33,032 nt of DNA from Clostridiales bacterium (GTDB lineage Bacteria > Bacillota > Clostridia > Oscillospirales > Butyricicoccaceae), in NCBI GenBank assembly GCA_019418305.1, contig DYCA01000015.1, positions 6,980 through 40,011 on the forward strand, in the 5' to 3' direction. How positions within the stretch are numbered: position 1 is the stretch's first letter; each line of letters starts with the position of its first letter. The notes below the pieces were generated by a model, which saw only the letters and a list, made by a program, of their open reading frames with translations, ran no database searches and was not told where the DNA came from. Below, piece by piece: positions 14,543 through 22,272 of the stretch. Position numbers and translations under genes: made by a program.

Positions 14543-14947
14543 TCAAATCTCGCCAAAAAAACGGCGGATTTCGATTTCTGCGTTTTCGGGGGAGTCCGAG
14601 CCGTGGATGACGTTATAGGTGGTTGAGCAGGCGAAGTCGCCGCGGATGGTGCCCGGCATCGCGTTCTCGTTCTTGGTCGGACCCATGAGGGTGCGCATGC
14701 CCCCTATAACGTTTTCGCCCTCGACGACCATCGCCAGCACGGGGCCGCTCGTCATATACTCGACCGTGGGCGGGAAAAACGGCTGGTCGACGATGTGCGC
14801 ATAATGCTCGCGCAGAATAGGCTCGTCCAGCTGCATGGTTTTCATGTGAGTGATGCGGTAGCCCTTGCGCTCAATGCGCGCGAGGATTTCGCCCGTGATG
14901 CCGCGCTGCAAAGCATCCGGTTTGAGCATGATATAGGTTCTTTCCAT
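14543..14947 (-). CDS. ndk: Nucleoside diphosphate kinase
   Basis: A 134-residue enzyme that moves the gamma phosphate from ATP to other NDPs through a phospho-His. The full family pattern is present: RTYIMLKPDALQRG at the start, YRITHMKTMQL, GPVLAMVVEGENVI, LMGPTKNENAMPGTIRGDF, and the active-site NVIHGSDSPENAEIEI, where the His is phosphorylated. The length is normal for the bacterial family. A -10-like TATACT lies at 14987-14982 on the minus strand with a poor -35. Readthrough from the MATE gene upstream is possible, as I see no terminator between them. Confidence 0.97.
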   Translation of the reverse strand: MERTYIMLKPDALQRGITGEILARIERKGYRITHMKTMQLDEPILREHYAHIVDQPFFPPTVEYMTSGPVLAMVVEGENVIGGMRTLMGPTKNENAMPGTIRGDFACSTTYNVIHGSDSPENAEIEIRRFFGEI

Positions 14948-15022
14948 AAAACGCCTGCTTTCTGTTAAAGTGGTTACAGTCAGTATAGCACATTCTGCGA
15001 CGGGAGAAAAGCGGCTGCGGTA

Positions 15023-16402
15023 TCAGGTGTGCGCAGGGTTTTCGCCGCGTGCCAGAATGCGCAGCACCGGGACGGTCACAAAGATGGACAGAATGAATGC
15101 GAACAGGTCACTGAGCGGCTGGCACAGCTGTACGCCGAGCAGTGCAAAAAAGATCGGTAACACAATGGCCAGCGGAATGAAGAACAACCCCTGTCGCGCC
15201 GCGGCAACCAGACTGGCGCGCATGGTCAGCGCGATGTTTTGCAGCAGCATATTGCACATGGTCACCCAGCCGATGAGCGGGAAGGACAGGCATTGCAGCC
15301 GCAGTGTCAGCGTGCCGATGCGGATAACTTCGGGGTCGTCCGCGCGGAAAATGGCGATAATCTGGGGCGCGAAAATCCAGCCTAGCACAGCCAGCGCAAG
15401 CAGCACCAGAAACGAGGATTTGACGCAGAACCAGAAGCCGCGCCGCACGCGGTCATATTTGCGTGCGCCGTAATTATAGCCGCAGACTGGCTGGAAGCCC
15501 TGTCCAAAGCCAATCATGGCCGAACCGGCAAACTGCGAGACGCGGGAGACAATGCTCATCGCGGCGATGGCGGCATCGCCGTAAGGGCGCGCGGCGGTGT
15601 TGAGGAAGGTAACCGCAACCGAGGCCAGACCCTGCCGGCACAGGCTGGGCAGGCCGCCGCCCGCGAGCGCGGCAAAACGGCTGATGCTGGGAGAAAACTG
15701 CCGCAGGCGAATCTGTACGCCGCGCGACAGACGAATGCCGAGCAGAAGCAGCAGAAAGCTGATGAGCTGGCTGAGAATGGTCGCATAGGCCGCGCCGCTG
15801 ATGCCCAAATCAAGCACAAAGATAAACAGCGGGTCAAGCACGATGTTGAGCACACCGCCCGATACCAGCCCGACCATCGCATAGGTCGCGTTGCCCTGCT
15901 GACGCAGCTGATTGTTGAGCACAAGCGCGGCCATCATATACGGCGCGCCGCACAGAATGATTTGCATATAGGCAAGCGCATATGGATAGATGGTTTCGGT
16001 TGCACCAAGCAGGTGGCATAGCGGACTGCGCAGCAGCAGACCGAAAACCAGAATCAGAATACCCGTGATGAGCGCGGAAAAGAAGCCGGTCGCCGCCATG
16101 CGCTCGGCTTCCTCCTGATGCTGCGCGCCGAGCTGGCGCGAAATATAGCTGCCCGAGCCCTGCCCGAAGAAAAAGCCGATCGACTGGATAAGCGCCATAA
16201 GCGGGAACACCACGCCGACCGCACCGGTTGCGCTGGTGCCCAGCTTGCCGACGAAAAAGGTGTCGGCCATGTTATAGATGGAAGTGATGAGCATGCTGAT
16301 GATGGTCGGAACGGCCATTTTGCAAATCAGCGGCTCGAGCGGCGCCTCGGTCATCTGGTGGAAGCGGCGATCCTGCGCTTCACTGGTGGTTTGTTCGGCC
16401 AT
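15023..16402 (-). CDS. MATE-family multidrug/metabolite efflux transporter
   Basis: A 459-residue membrane transporter of the MATE family, with about 12 hydrophobic segments and the internal two-fold repeat. Landmarks are PTIISMLITSIYNMADTFFVGKLG in TM1, FGQGSGSYISRQLG in the first loop, and FGQGFQPVCGYNYGARKYDRVR in the second half, the counterpart of the first-loop motif. Family members export cationic drugs or metabolites with sodium or proton antiport. I chose the ATG at 16402 because GGAGGCG lies before it. The gene overlaps the end of the TetR gene by 23 bp, so the two are translated from one mRNA and controlled by the TetR operator sites. Confidence 0.93.
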   Translation of the reverse strand: MAEQTTSEAQDRRFHQMTEAPLEPLICKMAVPTIISMLITSIYNMADTFFVGKLGTSATGAVGVVFPLMALIQSIGFFFGQGSGSYISRQLGAQHQEEAERMAATGFFSALITGILILVFGLLLRSPLCHLLGATETIYPYALAYMQIILCGAPYMMAALVLNNQLRQQGNATYAMVGLVSGGVLNIVLDPLFIFVLDLGISGAAYATILSQLISFLLLLLGIRLSRGVQIRLRQFSPSISRFAALAGGGLPSLCRQGLASVAVTFLNTAARPYGDAAIAAMSIVSRVSQFAGSAMIGFGQGFQPVCGYNYGARKYDRVRRGFWFCVKSSFLVLLALAVLGWIFAPQIIAIFRADDPEVIRIGTLTLRLQCLSFPLIGWVTMCNMLLQNIALTMRASLVAAARQGLFFIPLAIVLPIFFALLGVQLCQPLSDLFAFILSIFVTVPVLRILARGENPAHT

Positions 16403-16976
16403 GGTATTTCGCCTCCGTTCGTGTAATCTGTTCGCATAACCACTCGGCTGCACGTTCAAAGCTCTCATCCGCAGATGCCAGCGGGGAGCGGAAAAAACCG
16501 GCGGCTTCCATGGAAATATAGCCGTGCAGCGTACTGCGGATTAAACGGGATAGATGCACACGCTCCTCCGCCGGCAGGCCGAGCGGTGCAAGCAAGCGCA
16601 CAAACAAATCCATAAACGCCTGTTTGCGCGCAATCAAACCGGGATCGGAAAACTGCGGCAGCATCATCATTGCACGGTATAACTGCGGCTGCTCATGGGC
16701 AAAGCTGCGGTAAGCCGCAGCCAGCGCGCGCAATGCATCTGTAACCGGACGGATATCGACCGCTTGCTCAAGCGTTTCCATCAGACGGTCAAGCGCGCAC
16801 TCGGCCAGCCGCACATTCAGTTCGGGCAAGCCCTGCAAATGATTGTATAGAGAAGCCGGTTTGACATCCAGCGCGTCTGCCAGTTCGCGCAGCGTCAGGT
16901 TTTCCATGCCTTTTTCCTCGGCCAGTGCCGCGGCCGCATCGACAATGGTATCGCGGCTGAGTCCCTTTCTTGCCAT
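16380..16976 (-). CDS. TetR-family repressor of the MATE efflux gene
   Basis: A 198-residue regulator. The N-terminal TetR helix-turn-helix spans about 8-52, with LTLRELADALDVKPASLYNHLQG as the recognition region. The C-terminal ligand domain (about 75-190) has RLIRSTLHGYISMEAAGFF, typical of the TetR_C_33 (WHG) type. The gene shares a transcript with the downstream MATE gene, as in classical TetR-efflux pairs. Its promoter contains two near-identical palindromes, so it almost surely represses itself and the pump until an effector binds. GGAGGG lies 7-8 bp before the ATG. Confidence 0.93.
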   Translation of the reverse strand: MARKGLSRDTIVDAAAALAEEKGMENLTLRELADALDVKPASLYNHLQGLPELNVRLAECALDRLMETLEQAVDIRPVTDALRALAAAYRSFAHEQPQLYRAMMMLPQFSDPGLIARKQAFMDLFVRLLAPLGLPAEERVHLSRLIRSTLHGYISMEAAGFFRSPLASADESFERAAEWLCEQITRTEAKYHGRTNHQ

Positions 16977-16989
16977 GCGCTATCCCTCC

Positions 16990-17048
16990 AAACTAACGAT
17001 ATTAGTTTTCTGTATTTTCAGCATAAACTAACGGTGTTAGTTTGTCAA
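16990..17048 (-). promoter_or_regulatory. TetR-MATE promoter with two palindromic operators
   Basis: Minus-strand promoter: TTGACA (17048-17043), 17 bp spacer, TATGCT (17025-17020). Operator 1 is the perfect palindrome AAACTAACGGTGTTAGTTT (17025-17043) and fills the spacer. Operator 2, AAACTAACGATATTAGTTT (16990-17008), has one mismatch between its arms and ends next to the ribosome site. Their centres are 35 bp apart. Confidence 0.88.
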
Positions 17049-17091
17049 GCGGGAGGCGCGCGAAGAATGGGGAAACTGGACACAGATAGGC

Positions 17092-17142
17092 TTGACATAT
17101 ATAGGTCATCTATATATAATAAATATATCGAACACCGATATA
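17092..17142 (+). promoter_or_regulatory. PadR-SEDS promoter with two palindromic operators
   Basis: TTGACA (17092-17097), 17 bp spacer, TATAAT (17115-17120): a perfect consensus promoter. TATATAG-GTCAT-CTATATA (17098-17116) fills the spacer. TATATCG-AACAC-CGATATA (17124-17142) follows the -10. Both are 7-5-7 palindromes differing at one symmetric pair, with centres 26 bp apart. Confidence 0.85.
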
Positions 17143-17156
17143 GGGAGGGATGGAAA

Positions 17157-17504
17157 ATGGCAATCGACAAAAGTTTGCTTGCGGGCAGTACGGGGCTGCT
17201 GGTGCTGCGTCTGCTCGAAGAGGATGACCTGTACGGTTATCAGATGATCGAGCGGCTGCGCGAGCGGTCGGACGACACCTTTTCGCTCAAGGCAGGTACG
17301 CTCTATCCGCTGCTGCACACGCTGGAAACGCAGGGGCTGGTGCAGAGCTATGAGCGCGCCGCGGACGGTGCGCGGGTGCGCAAGTATTACCATCTGACCG
17401 ACGCGGGACGCACGCGGCTGGCGGAAAAAACCGAGGAATGGCGGCAGTTTTCCGGCGCGGTCGAGCGCGTTCTGAAGGGGGGAGAAAGCCATGCGTTTGC
17501 CTGA
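17157..17504 (+). CDS. PadR-family transcriptional repressor
   Basis: A 115-residue winged-helix protein of the short PadR class. It shows GSTGLLVLRLLEEDDLYGYQMIERL in the first helices, TFSLKAGTLYPLLHTLETQGLV (the recognition helix and wing) and VRKYYHLTDAGRTRLAEK. I chose the ATG at 17157, with TAGGGAGGG upstream and after the palindromes; upstream in-frame codons lie inside the promoter. The gene overlaps the SEDS-like gene by 14 bp, giving translational coupling. PadR genes paired with HAAS-prefixed membrane proteins are a known arrangement in Firmicutes. It probably represses its own operon and responds to a cell-envelope signal; the effector is unknown. Confidence 0.92.
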   Translation: MAIDKSLLAGSTGLLVLRLLEEDDLYGYQMIERLRERSDDTFSLKAGTLYPLLHTLETQGLVQSYERAADGARVRKYYHLTDAGRTRLAEKTEEWRQFSGAVERVLKGGESHAFA

Positions 17505-18915
17505 CGGCGTGCGGCGGTATCTGCTGCATTTACTCGAGCGCGATGCTGCGGAGCGGGTGCTGGATACGGCAGAACGCGAAGCGCTGGCTGCAGCCGCCGA
17601 GGGGCGCAGCGCAAAGCCGCTGCCCGAACTGCTGCGCGGCTGGGTGAGCAGCGCGACCGCTCAGATGCGCTGGAAACGGGCGCGCCCGGTGGCGGCAAAA
17701 GAGTTGGCCGACCACCTGAGCGACCAGTACGAGGCGTTTCTGGATGAGGGCATGGACGAAGAAGCAGCCGCGCAGGCGACCGCGCGAGAGATGGGCGACG
17801 CGGTCGAAACCGGCACGCAGCTTGACCGCGCGTGGCGTCCGCGTCCGGACTGGGTGATGCTGGGCATCGTGCTGGTGGTCGCGGCGGTGGGACTGGTGCT
17901 GCAATACAGCATGCGTTCCAATAATGATTTGGAATGGTACATGTTTTTCGGAAAATATGTGGCGGGCGCTGTGTGTCTGCTGGCGGCGTATTTTGTGGAC
18001 TATACCATCCTCGGTCGGCGCTGCTGGCTGCTGTACGGCGCGTGGGTCGTCGTTGGGCTGCTGCTGACCCGAGGGCCGATCTCGATGGGCAAGCTGTATC
18101 ATCTGGGGTGCTGGGTGTGGTTCTTTCCGGTGCTGTTTGCGGGCATTTTGTTCCGGCAGCGCGGCAAGGGGATGCGCGGCATTGGCATCTGCCTGCTGTC
18201 ATTACTCGCCATGTGGTTTCTGGCAATGCAGGCACCTTCAATGGCGGCAATTGCTGTGCAGACACTGGTCAGCTGCGGCATACTGGCTGCGGCGGTCTGG
18301 CGCGGCGCGTTCGGACGGCGCAGCATGGGCAAGCTGGCGCTCGCGGCGTCGCCGGTGCTGGCGATGCTGTTCTACTTCCTGTTTCAGCTCTATGCGTATG
18401 AGCACATACGGGAAAGGCTGGCAGCTGCGCTGCATCCGCAGCGTGATGCATTGGCGCAAGGCTGGCTGGGCGCGCTTGTTCAGTATATCATGTTCGGCAT
18501 CCGGTATCCGAACTGTGAAAAGGGCGGCTATGAGACATTCGTGCGGTATGAAGGCACCACAGACCTGCTCTTTGTTTCCGCAAAGTATTGCTGGGGCTGG
18601 GCGGCGGTTCTGCTGATTCTGGCGGCGGCGGTGCTGCTGCTCGTCTGGGGATTCCGTATTGCGCGCAAACAGACCGGCCTGCTCGCGCGTAGCGTGTGCA
18701 TGGGCGTGATGGTGACGTTTGCGCTGCAAACCCTCATGTATGTGCTGCAAAACTGCGGCATCATCCTGATTGCAGCCTATGGCCTGCCGCTGCTGTCCTA
18801 TGGCAGCTTGTACCTATGCCAGACCATGCTGCTGCTCGGCCTGCTGCTGTCCGCGCAGCGGTCGGGACAACTGGAAAGCGGCCTTGCGCCGCAAAATGCG
18901 CGTTCTGTTCCGTAA
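17491..18915 (+). CDS. SEDS (FtsW/RodA/SpoVE)-like membrane protein with N-terminal HAAS-like prefix
   Basis: A 474-residue protein in two parts. The N-terminal 110 residues are soluble and helical. PVAAKELADHLSDQYEAFLDEGMDEEAAAQATAREMGD is the pattern of the HAAS/permease-prefix region that accompanies PadR regulators. From about 120 it has roughly ten membrane segments with the SEDS order: a large extracellular loop (about 300-360), TTDLLFVSAKYCWGW (a degenerate version of the catalytic-Asp loop of SEDS glycosyltransferases) and the C-terminal LPLLSYGSLYLCQ (SEDS pattern LPFxSYGGS). SEDS proteins polymerise peptidoglycan with class B PBPs. No PBP gene is adjacent and several conserved positions differ, so activity is uncertain. 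The start overlaps padR and has GGGGGGAG before it. Confidence 0.8.
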   Translation: MRLPDGVRRYLLHLLERDAAERVLDTAEREALAAAAEGRSAKPLPELLRGWVSSATAQMRWKRARPVAAKELADHLSDQYEAFLDEGMDEEAAAQATAREMGDAVETGTQLDRAWRPRPDWVMLGIVLVVAAVGLVLQYSMRSNNDLEWYMFFGKYVAGAVCLLAAYFVDYTILGRRCWLLYGAWVVVGLLLTRGPISMGKLYHLGCWVWFFPVLFAGILFRQRGKGMRGIGICLLSLLAMWFLAMQAPSMAAIAVQTLVSCGILAAAVWRGAFGRRSMGKLALAASPVLAMLFYFLFQLYAYEHIRERLAAALHPQRDALAQGWLGALVQYIMFGIRYPNCEKGGYETFVRYEGTTDLLFVSAKYCWGWAAVLLILAAAVLLLVWGFRIARKQTGLLARSVCMGVMVTFALQTLMYVLQNCGIILIAAYGLPLLSYGSLYLCQTMLLLGLLLSAQRSGQLESGLAPQNARSVP

Positions 18916-18928
18916 CCACAATCTATGC

Positions 18929-18964
18929 TATACTGAAAGACAGTCCTTGGGGGCTGTCTTTTGC
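18929..18964 (+). terminator. Hairpin after the PadR-SEDS operon
   Basis: AAAGACAGTCC and GGGCTGTCTTT (about 18936-18962) form a stem with one wobble pair, followed by TTGCTTTT. A -10-like TATACT (18929-18934) precedes it without a recognisable -35. Confidence 0.65.
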
Positions 18965-18989
18965 TTTTGCAAAAAATTTTCCCTCCCAC

Positions 18990-19042
18990 TGTCAGCAAAC
19001 GGACCGCTCATTCGTATTGTAGGTGAAGCGACGTTGCTGACA
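18990..19042 (+). promoter_or_regulatory. Leader inverted repeat upstream of the ECF sigma gene
   Basis: TGTCAGCAA (18990-18998) and TTGCTGACA (19034-19042) are exact complements, 35 bp apart, just before the sigma-factor ribosome site. This may be a leader-RNA stem or a pair of binding half-sites. I found no clear promoter here. Confidence 0.35.
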
Positions 19043-19076
19043 CGGCCGGACGGCCGCCAAAGGAGTTGATGAAACC

Positions 19077-19571
19077 ATGATACAACTGGACAGGGCCGAG
19101 GCCGAACGGTTGGTGAACACTTATTCCGACCTGATTCTGCGGCTTTCGTATACCTATCTGAAAAATACACAGGACGCGGAGGATATCTGCCAGACCGTGT
19201 TCCTCAAACTGCTGACCAGCGGACAGGTTTTTGACAGTCCGGCGCACGAAAAGGCGTGGATCATCCGCGCGACCGCAAATGCATGTAAGGACACGATGCG
19301 AAACGCCTTTCGGCAGCGCACGGTGGCGCTCGAAGCGGTGGCGGAAGCGCCTGCGCCCGCCGCACCCGAAAACGACGTGCTGGAAGCGGTGATGGCGCTG
19401 CCGGAAAACTACCGCGAAGCAGTCTACCTGTATTACTACGAAGGCTACTCCGTCCGCGAGATTGCAGGTCTGTTGGGCCGCAGCGAGTCCGCGGTGACCG
19501 CGCACCTGAGCCGGGGACGGCAAAAGCTGCGCATGACTTTGGGAGGGAATGAATATGAACAGAGCGTATAA
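19077..19571 (+). CDS. ECF-type RNA polymerase sigma factor
   Basis: A 164-residue group-4 sigma factor. The sigma-2 domain (about 8-72) contains YLKNTQDAEDICQTVFLKLL, which contacts the -10 and core polymerase. The sigma-4 domain (about 105-152) contains LPENYREAVYLYYYEGYSVREIAGLLGRSESAVTAHLSRGRQKLR, the HTH for the -35. A short Ala/Pro linker joins them. The start has AAAGGAG about 11 bp upstream. It overlaps the downstream DUF4179-type membrane protein by 17 bp, the usual sigma/anti-sigma arrangement. The operon probably responds to envelope stress. Confidence 0.93.
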   Translation: MIQLDRAEAERLVNTYSDLILRLSYTYLKNTQDAEDICQTVFLKLLTSGQVFDSPAHEKAWIIRATANACKDTMRNAFRQRTVALEAVAEAPAPAAPENDVLEAVMALPENYREAVYLYYYEGYSVREIAGLLGRSESAVTAHLSRGRQKLRMTLGGNEYEQSV

Positions 19572-20652
19572 TGATAACAGAGAGTATACTGATGCAATGG
19601 ACGGTCTGCGCTTCTCGGACGAGGCTAAGGCGCGCATGGTGCAGAATCTGCTGGATGCGGCGGGCGAGGGCGCACCGAAGCAGGCAAAACCGCGTAAGCG
19701 GAAATTTGGACTGCCGCGCGTGGCAGCGGTCGGCATAGCGGCGGCACTGGTGCTGGGTATCGGCGCAGGTGCGTCGGGCGTGTTCAAAACCGCGGGTGAA
19801 GCGTTCTCCGGTGTGTTCGGCCCGACAGCTGACACCGAAATCATCGACCAGATCGGTCGCCCGATCGGCGCAAGCGATACGGATAACGGCGTGACCGTCA
19901 CAGCGGATGCCATCATCGGCGACAAGTACCATTACGCAATCACCTATTCGATCGTCCGGGACGATGGCGAGGCGTTTGACATCGACCTGAGCAAAACGGT
20001 GGGCGACGGCCTGCTGCCGCTGAATTTTGCGGAAGAGGATACCACGCTGGTGGGCTATTTCGGCGGCACGCATGGTGGTTCGTATTTTTACGACGCGGAC
20101 CCGAGCGATCCCTCCATTCAATATGTGGAAACGCGCGAGCTTAGCGATGGCGACGTGCATGGCCGCACGGTGCAGGCGAAATTCAGCGATTTGTATGTGT
20201 TTGACGAGGATATGAACCGCACCGTGATTGCTGAAGGCGATTGGTCGTTTAAGTTCAATCTGGATTTCGAGGATACTTCAATCAATCTGCCGGCGGGTCA
20301 GAGCTTTGACTTGAACGGTATGACTGCAACCATCGACGAGATCACACTGTCTCCGCTCGCGCTGCGCGTGGATTACACCGTCGACAGTGAGGTACAGTGG
20401 GACGAGAACGCGCAATCGGGCAAGCAGAGCGACCATGACAGCGCGCAGATGCAGAAGTATTTTGACGATGTGCAGATTCTGATAAACAAGGCGGACGGTA
20501 CCAGCTTGGATATGTCCTATGCAGGCGGCAGCATCAAGCCGCAGGGCGGAAAAACCATTTGCCAGAAGGGTGATATTTTCAGTGAGATTATCCCGATGGA
20601 GGATATCGTTTCGCTTACGATCGGCGGCGTAGAAATCCCCGTTCAGCAGTAA
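19555..20652 (+). CDS. DUF4179-type membrane protein, probable anti-sigma factor
   Basis: A 365-residue protein: about 50 cytoplasmic residues (including LRFSDEAKARMVQNLLDAA), one transmembrane segment (about 57-75, VAAVGIAAALVLGIGAGASG) and a long extracellular beta-rich domain (about 80-365). This is the DUF4179 layout found after ECF sigma genes in Clostridia. The cytoplasmic tail should hold the sigma factor and the outer part should sense a signal. I chose the ATG at 19555 (GGGAGGG 7 bp upstream) over the ATG at 19549. The zinc anti-sigma motif HxxxCxxC is absent, so any sigma binding is by another mode. The outer domain is acidic and has no family I can name beyond DUF4179. Confidence 0.82.
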   Translation: MNRAYNDNREYTDAMDGLRFSDEAKARMVQNLLDAAGEGAPKQAKPRKRKFGLPRVAAVGIAAALVLGIGAGASGVFKTAGEAFSGVFGPTADTEIIDQIGRPIGASDTDNGVTVTADAIIGDKYHYAITYSIVRDDGEAFDIDLSKTVGDGLLPLNFAEEDTTLVGYFGGTHGGSYFYDADPSDPSIQYVETRELSDGDVHGRTVQAKFSDLYVFDEDMNRTVIAEGDWSFKFNLDFEDTSINLPAGQSFDLNGMTATIDEITLSPLALRVDYTVDSEVQWDENAQSGKQSDHDSAQMQKYFDDVQILINKADGTSLDMSYAGGSIKPQGGKTICQKGDIFSEIIPMEDIVSLTIGGVEIPVQQ

Positions 20653-20663
20653 AACCAAACAAA

Positions 20664-20697
20664 CAGCGGCATCCGATAACGGGTGCCGCTGCTTTTT
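20664..20697 (+). terminator. Terminator of the sigma/anti-sigma operon
   Basis: An 11 bp stem with one wobble (20664-20674 with 20681-20691) followed by CTTTTTG. Confidence 0.85.
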
Positions 20698-20744
20698 GTT
20701 ACTATACACAGTGTTCGGAAATAGTAAAATCCGACTGGATTCGA

Positions 20745-20773
20745 TTTACAAATATTCCAGACAGTGCTACAAT
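20745..20773 (+). promoter_or_regulatory. Promoter of the second condensation-like gene
   Basis: TTTACA (20745-20750), 17 bp spacer, TACAAT (20768-20773). Confidence 0.75.
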
Positions 20774-20816
20774 CAAAACGGGAAATCACTACATGCTGAC
20801 CTCGGAGGGAATAGGA

Positions 20817-22130
20817 ATGGATATGCTCAAGGATTATCCGCTGCTCCGCACGGATAGTTACGCAAAGATTTTTCTGTATAATACCCACGAAACCGTAGCC
20901 TGTGTGCCAAGACATATCATCCGCATGCGCGATAAGGTGCGGCCGGACAAGCTGCAGCAGGCGGTGGAGCAGGCATTGCTGCGCTTTCCGCATATGATGC
21001 TCGGTGTGGAGGCGACTGACACCAGCTTCCGCTATCGCCAGAATGTTCTGCCACCCGTGGTGCTGCCGTTTGACGGGGTGGAAAAACGCTATACCATTGG
21101 TTCGCCCGATACGCACGGCTATCTATTTCTGGTTGGCTATCAGGATAATACGATCACCATGGAATATCAGCACTCGATTTCGGACGGCCGCGGCTTTGAG
21201 GAATTCATCCGCTGCGTGCTGTTCCAGTATCTGACGCTGTGCGGGTATCCGGTTGAGAACGACGGCTCAGTGCGCGGCATGGATACGCGCTGGTCGCCGG
21301 AGGAGAGCGCGGACGGCTACCGCCAGCTTGCCGATCAGGAGTTTTCGCCCAAAGGCATCTGGAAGAAGCCCGAAGCGTCTCATGCGTGGGATCTGACTGA
21401 CAAGGGCGATGGACCGGAGATTGTAACCGACGTTACCTTTCCGTTTGAGCAGCTGCACAGCTACAGCAAGTCGATTGGCGTCAGCCCGTTGTCCATTGTG
21501 GCGCCGCTGCTTATGCGCGCATTCGACCAGAAATATGGCGAGCCGGACAAGCCGGTCATTTCGCAGATCCCGGTTGACTTGCGGCCGCTGCTGCCGTCGG
21601 CAACCACACGGTACTTTATCTGCTTTATCGACCTTCCGTACTTACCGGAGTATCGTGATTTGCCGCTGCCCGAAGTATTCCGCAAAACAAAGGAATTCTT
21701 AAACAGCCAGATGGAGCGCGAACAGCTGCTCTATCGCGCGAAGGCTGCGTCCGACCGGTGCAGCGAGCTGCATGAGGCGAATATGCCGCTGGCGGAAAAG
21801 ATGAAGGAAGGACAGAAGCTATGTCGGGATTTTGTACTGGAGGACAGCTTCCTGATCACCAACGTCGGCCGCTTTAAGATGCCGGAAAGCTGCATGCCGT
21901 ACATCCTGGATTATGGCGCGGTGCTGCCATGCGCCGTGCAGCCGTTCGCCATGCTGGTGTCGTCCTTCGGCAGCCGCATGAAGCTGTCGGTCGCCCAGCG
22001 GGACCACGATATGCAGGTGGTGGAGGCATTGGCTGCGGGGCTTGAAGAGATCGGTGTGCAGGCCAAGATGGTCCATTACCCGTTCCGTGTGACCAAGTAC
22101 AATGGTTTGGCATGCGGCCAGATGAAATAA
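20817..22130 (+). CDS. Condensation-domain-like acyltransferase, paralogue of the protein at 10594
   Basis: A 437-residue protein with the same landmarks in the same order as the 435-residue protein at 10594: an acyltransferase motif QHSISDGRG (His119, Asp123), IPVDLRPLLPSATTRYF, and a later TNVGRFKMPE. Here Gln118 stands where HHxxxDG enzymes have the first His, so both paralogues lack it. It is cytoplasmic, with no membrane segment. I chose the ATG at 20817 (GGAGGG 7 bp upstream) rather than 20793, which lies before the ribosome site. It has its own promoter and terminator and no hydrolase or zinc-ribbon partner. A CoA-dependent acyl transfer role is inferred; substrates are unknown. Confidence 0.75.
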   Translation: MDMLKDYPLLRTDSYAKIFLYNTHETVACVPRHIIRMRDKVRPDKLQQAVEQALLRFPHMMLGVEATDTSFRYRQNVLPPVVLPFDGVEKRYTIGSPDTHGYLFLVGYQDNTITMEYQHSISDGRGFEEFIRCVLFQYLTLCGYPVENDGSVRGMDTRWSPEESADGYRQLADQEFSPKGIWKKPEASHAWDLTDKGDGPEIVTDVTFPFEQLHSYSKSIGVSPLSIVAPLLMRAFDQKYGEPDKPVISQIPVDLRPLLPSATTRYFICFIDLPYLPEYRDLPLPEVFRKTKEFLNSQMEREQLLYRAKAASDRCSELHEANMPLAEKMKEGQKLCRDFVLEDSFLITNVGRFKMPESCMPYILDYGAVLPCAVQPFAMLVSSFGSRMKLSVAQRDHDMQVVEALAAGLEEIGVQAKMVHYPFRVTKYNGLACGQMK

Positions 22131-22134
22131 ATCC

Positions 22135-22164
22135 AAAGAGGGCTTTTTTGCAAGCCCTCTTTTT
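22135..22164 (+). terminator. Terminator after the second condensation-like gene
   Basis: AAAGAGGGCTT and AAGCCCTCTTT form a perfect stem ending in five T. Confidence 0.85.
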
Positions 22165-22180
22165 CCGTTTTTTTAAAGGA

Positions 22181-22232
22181 TTAGCAAAAGCTAACTGAAA
22201 AACTTTCCTTTTTGCGGAAAACGTGGTATACT
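22181..22232 (+). promoter_or_regulatory. Promoter region of the G3E GTPase pair
   Basis: An extended -10, TGGTATACT, ends at 22232, with no good -35. A short palindrome, TTAGC-AAAA-GCTAA (22181-22194), lies about 30 bp upstream of the -10. It does not match the Zur box I know. It could be a metal-regulator site, but the sequence does not prove it. Confidence 0.45.
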
Positions 22233-22272
22233 ATCTTTATCTGGAATTAAAATTCAAAATGAGGCGAAACAA

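Noticed and set aside
18929..18934. TATACT as a promoter for the sigma-factor gene
   Set aside because: No -35 is present at the right distance, and it lies upstream of a terminator-like hairpin.
22181..22194. Zur-type operator upstream of the metal GTPases
   Set aside because: The short palindrome TTAGC-AAAA-GCTAA does not fit the Zur consensus I know, so I list it only as an unassigned repeat.
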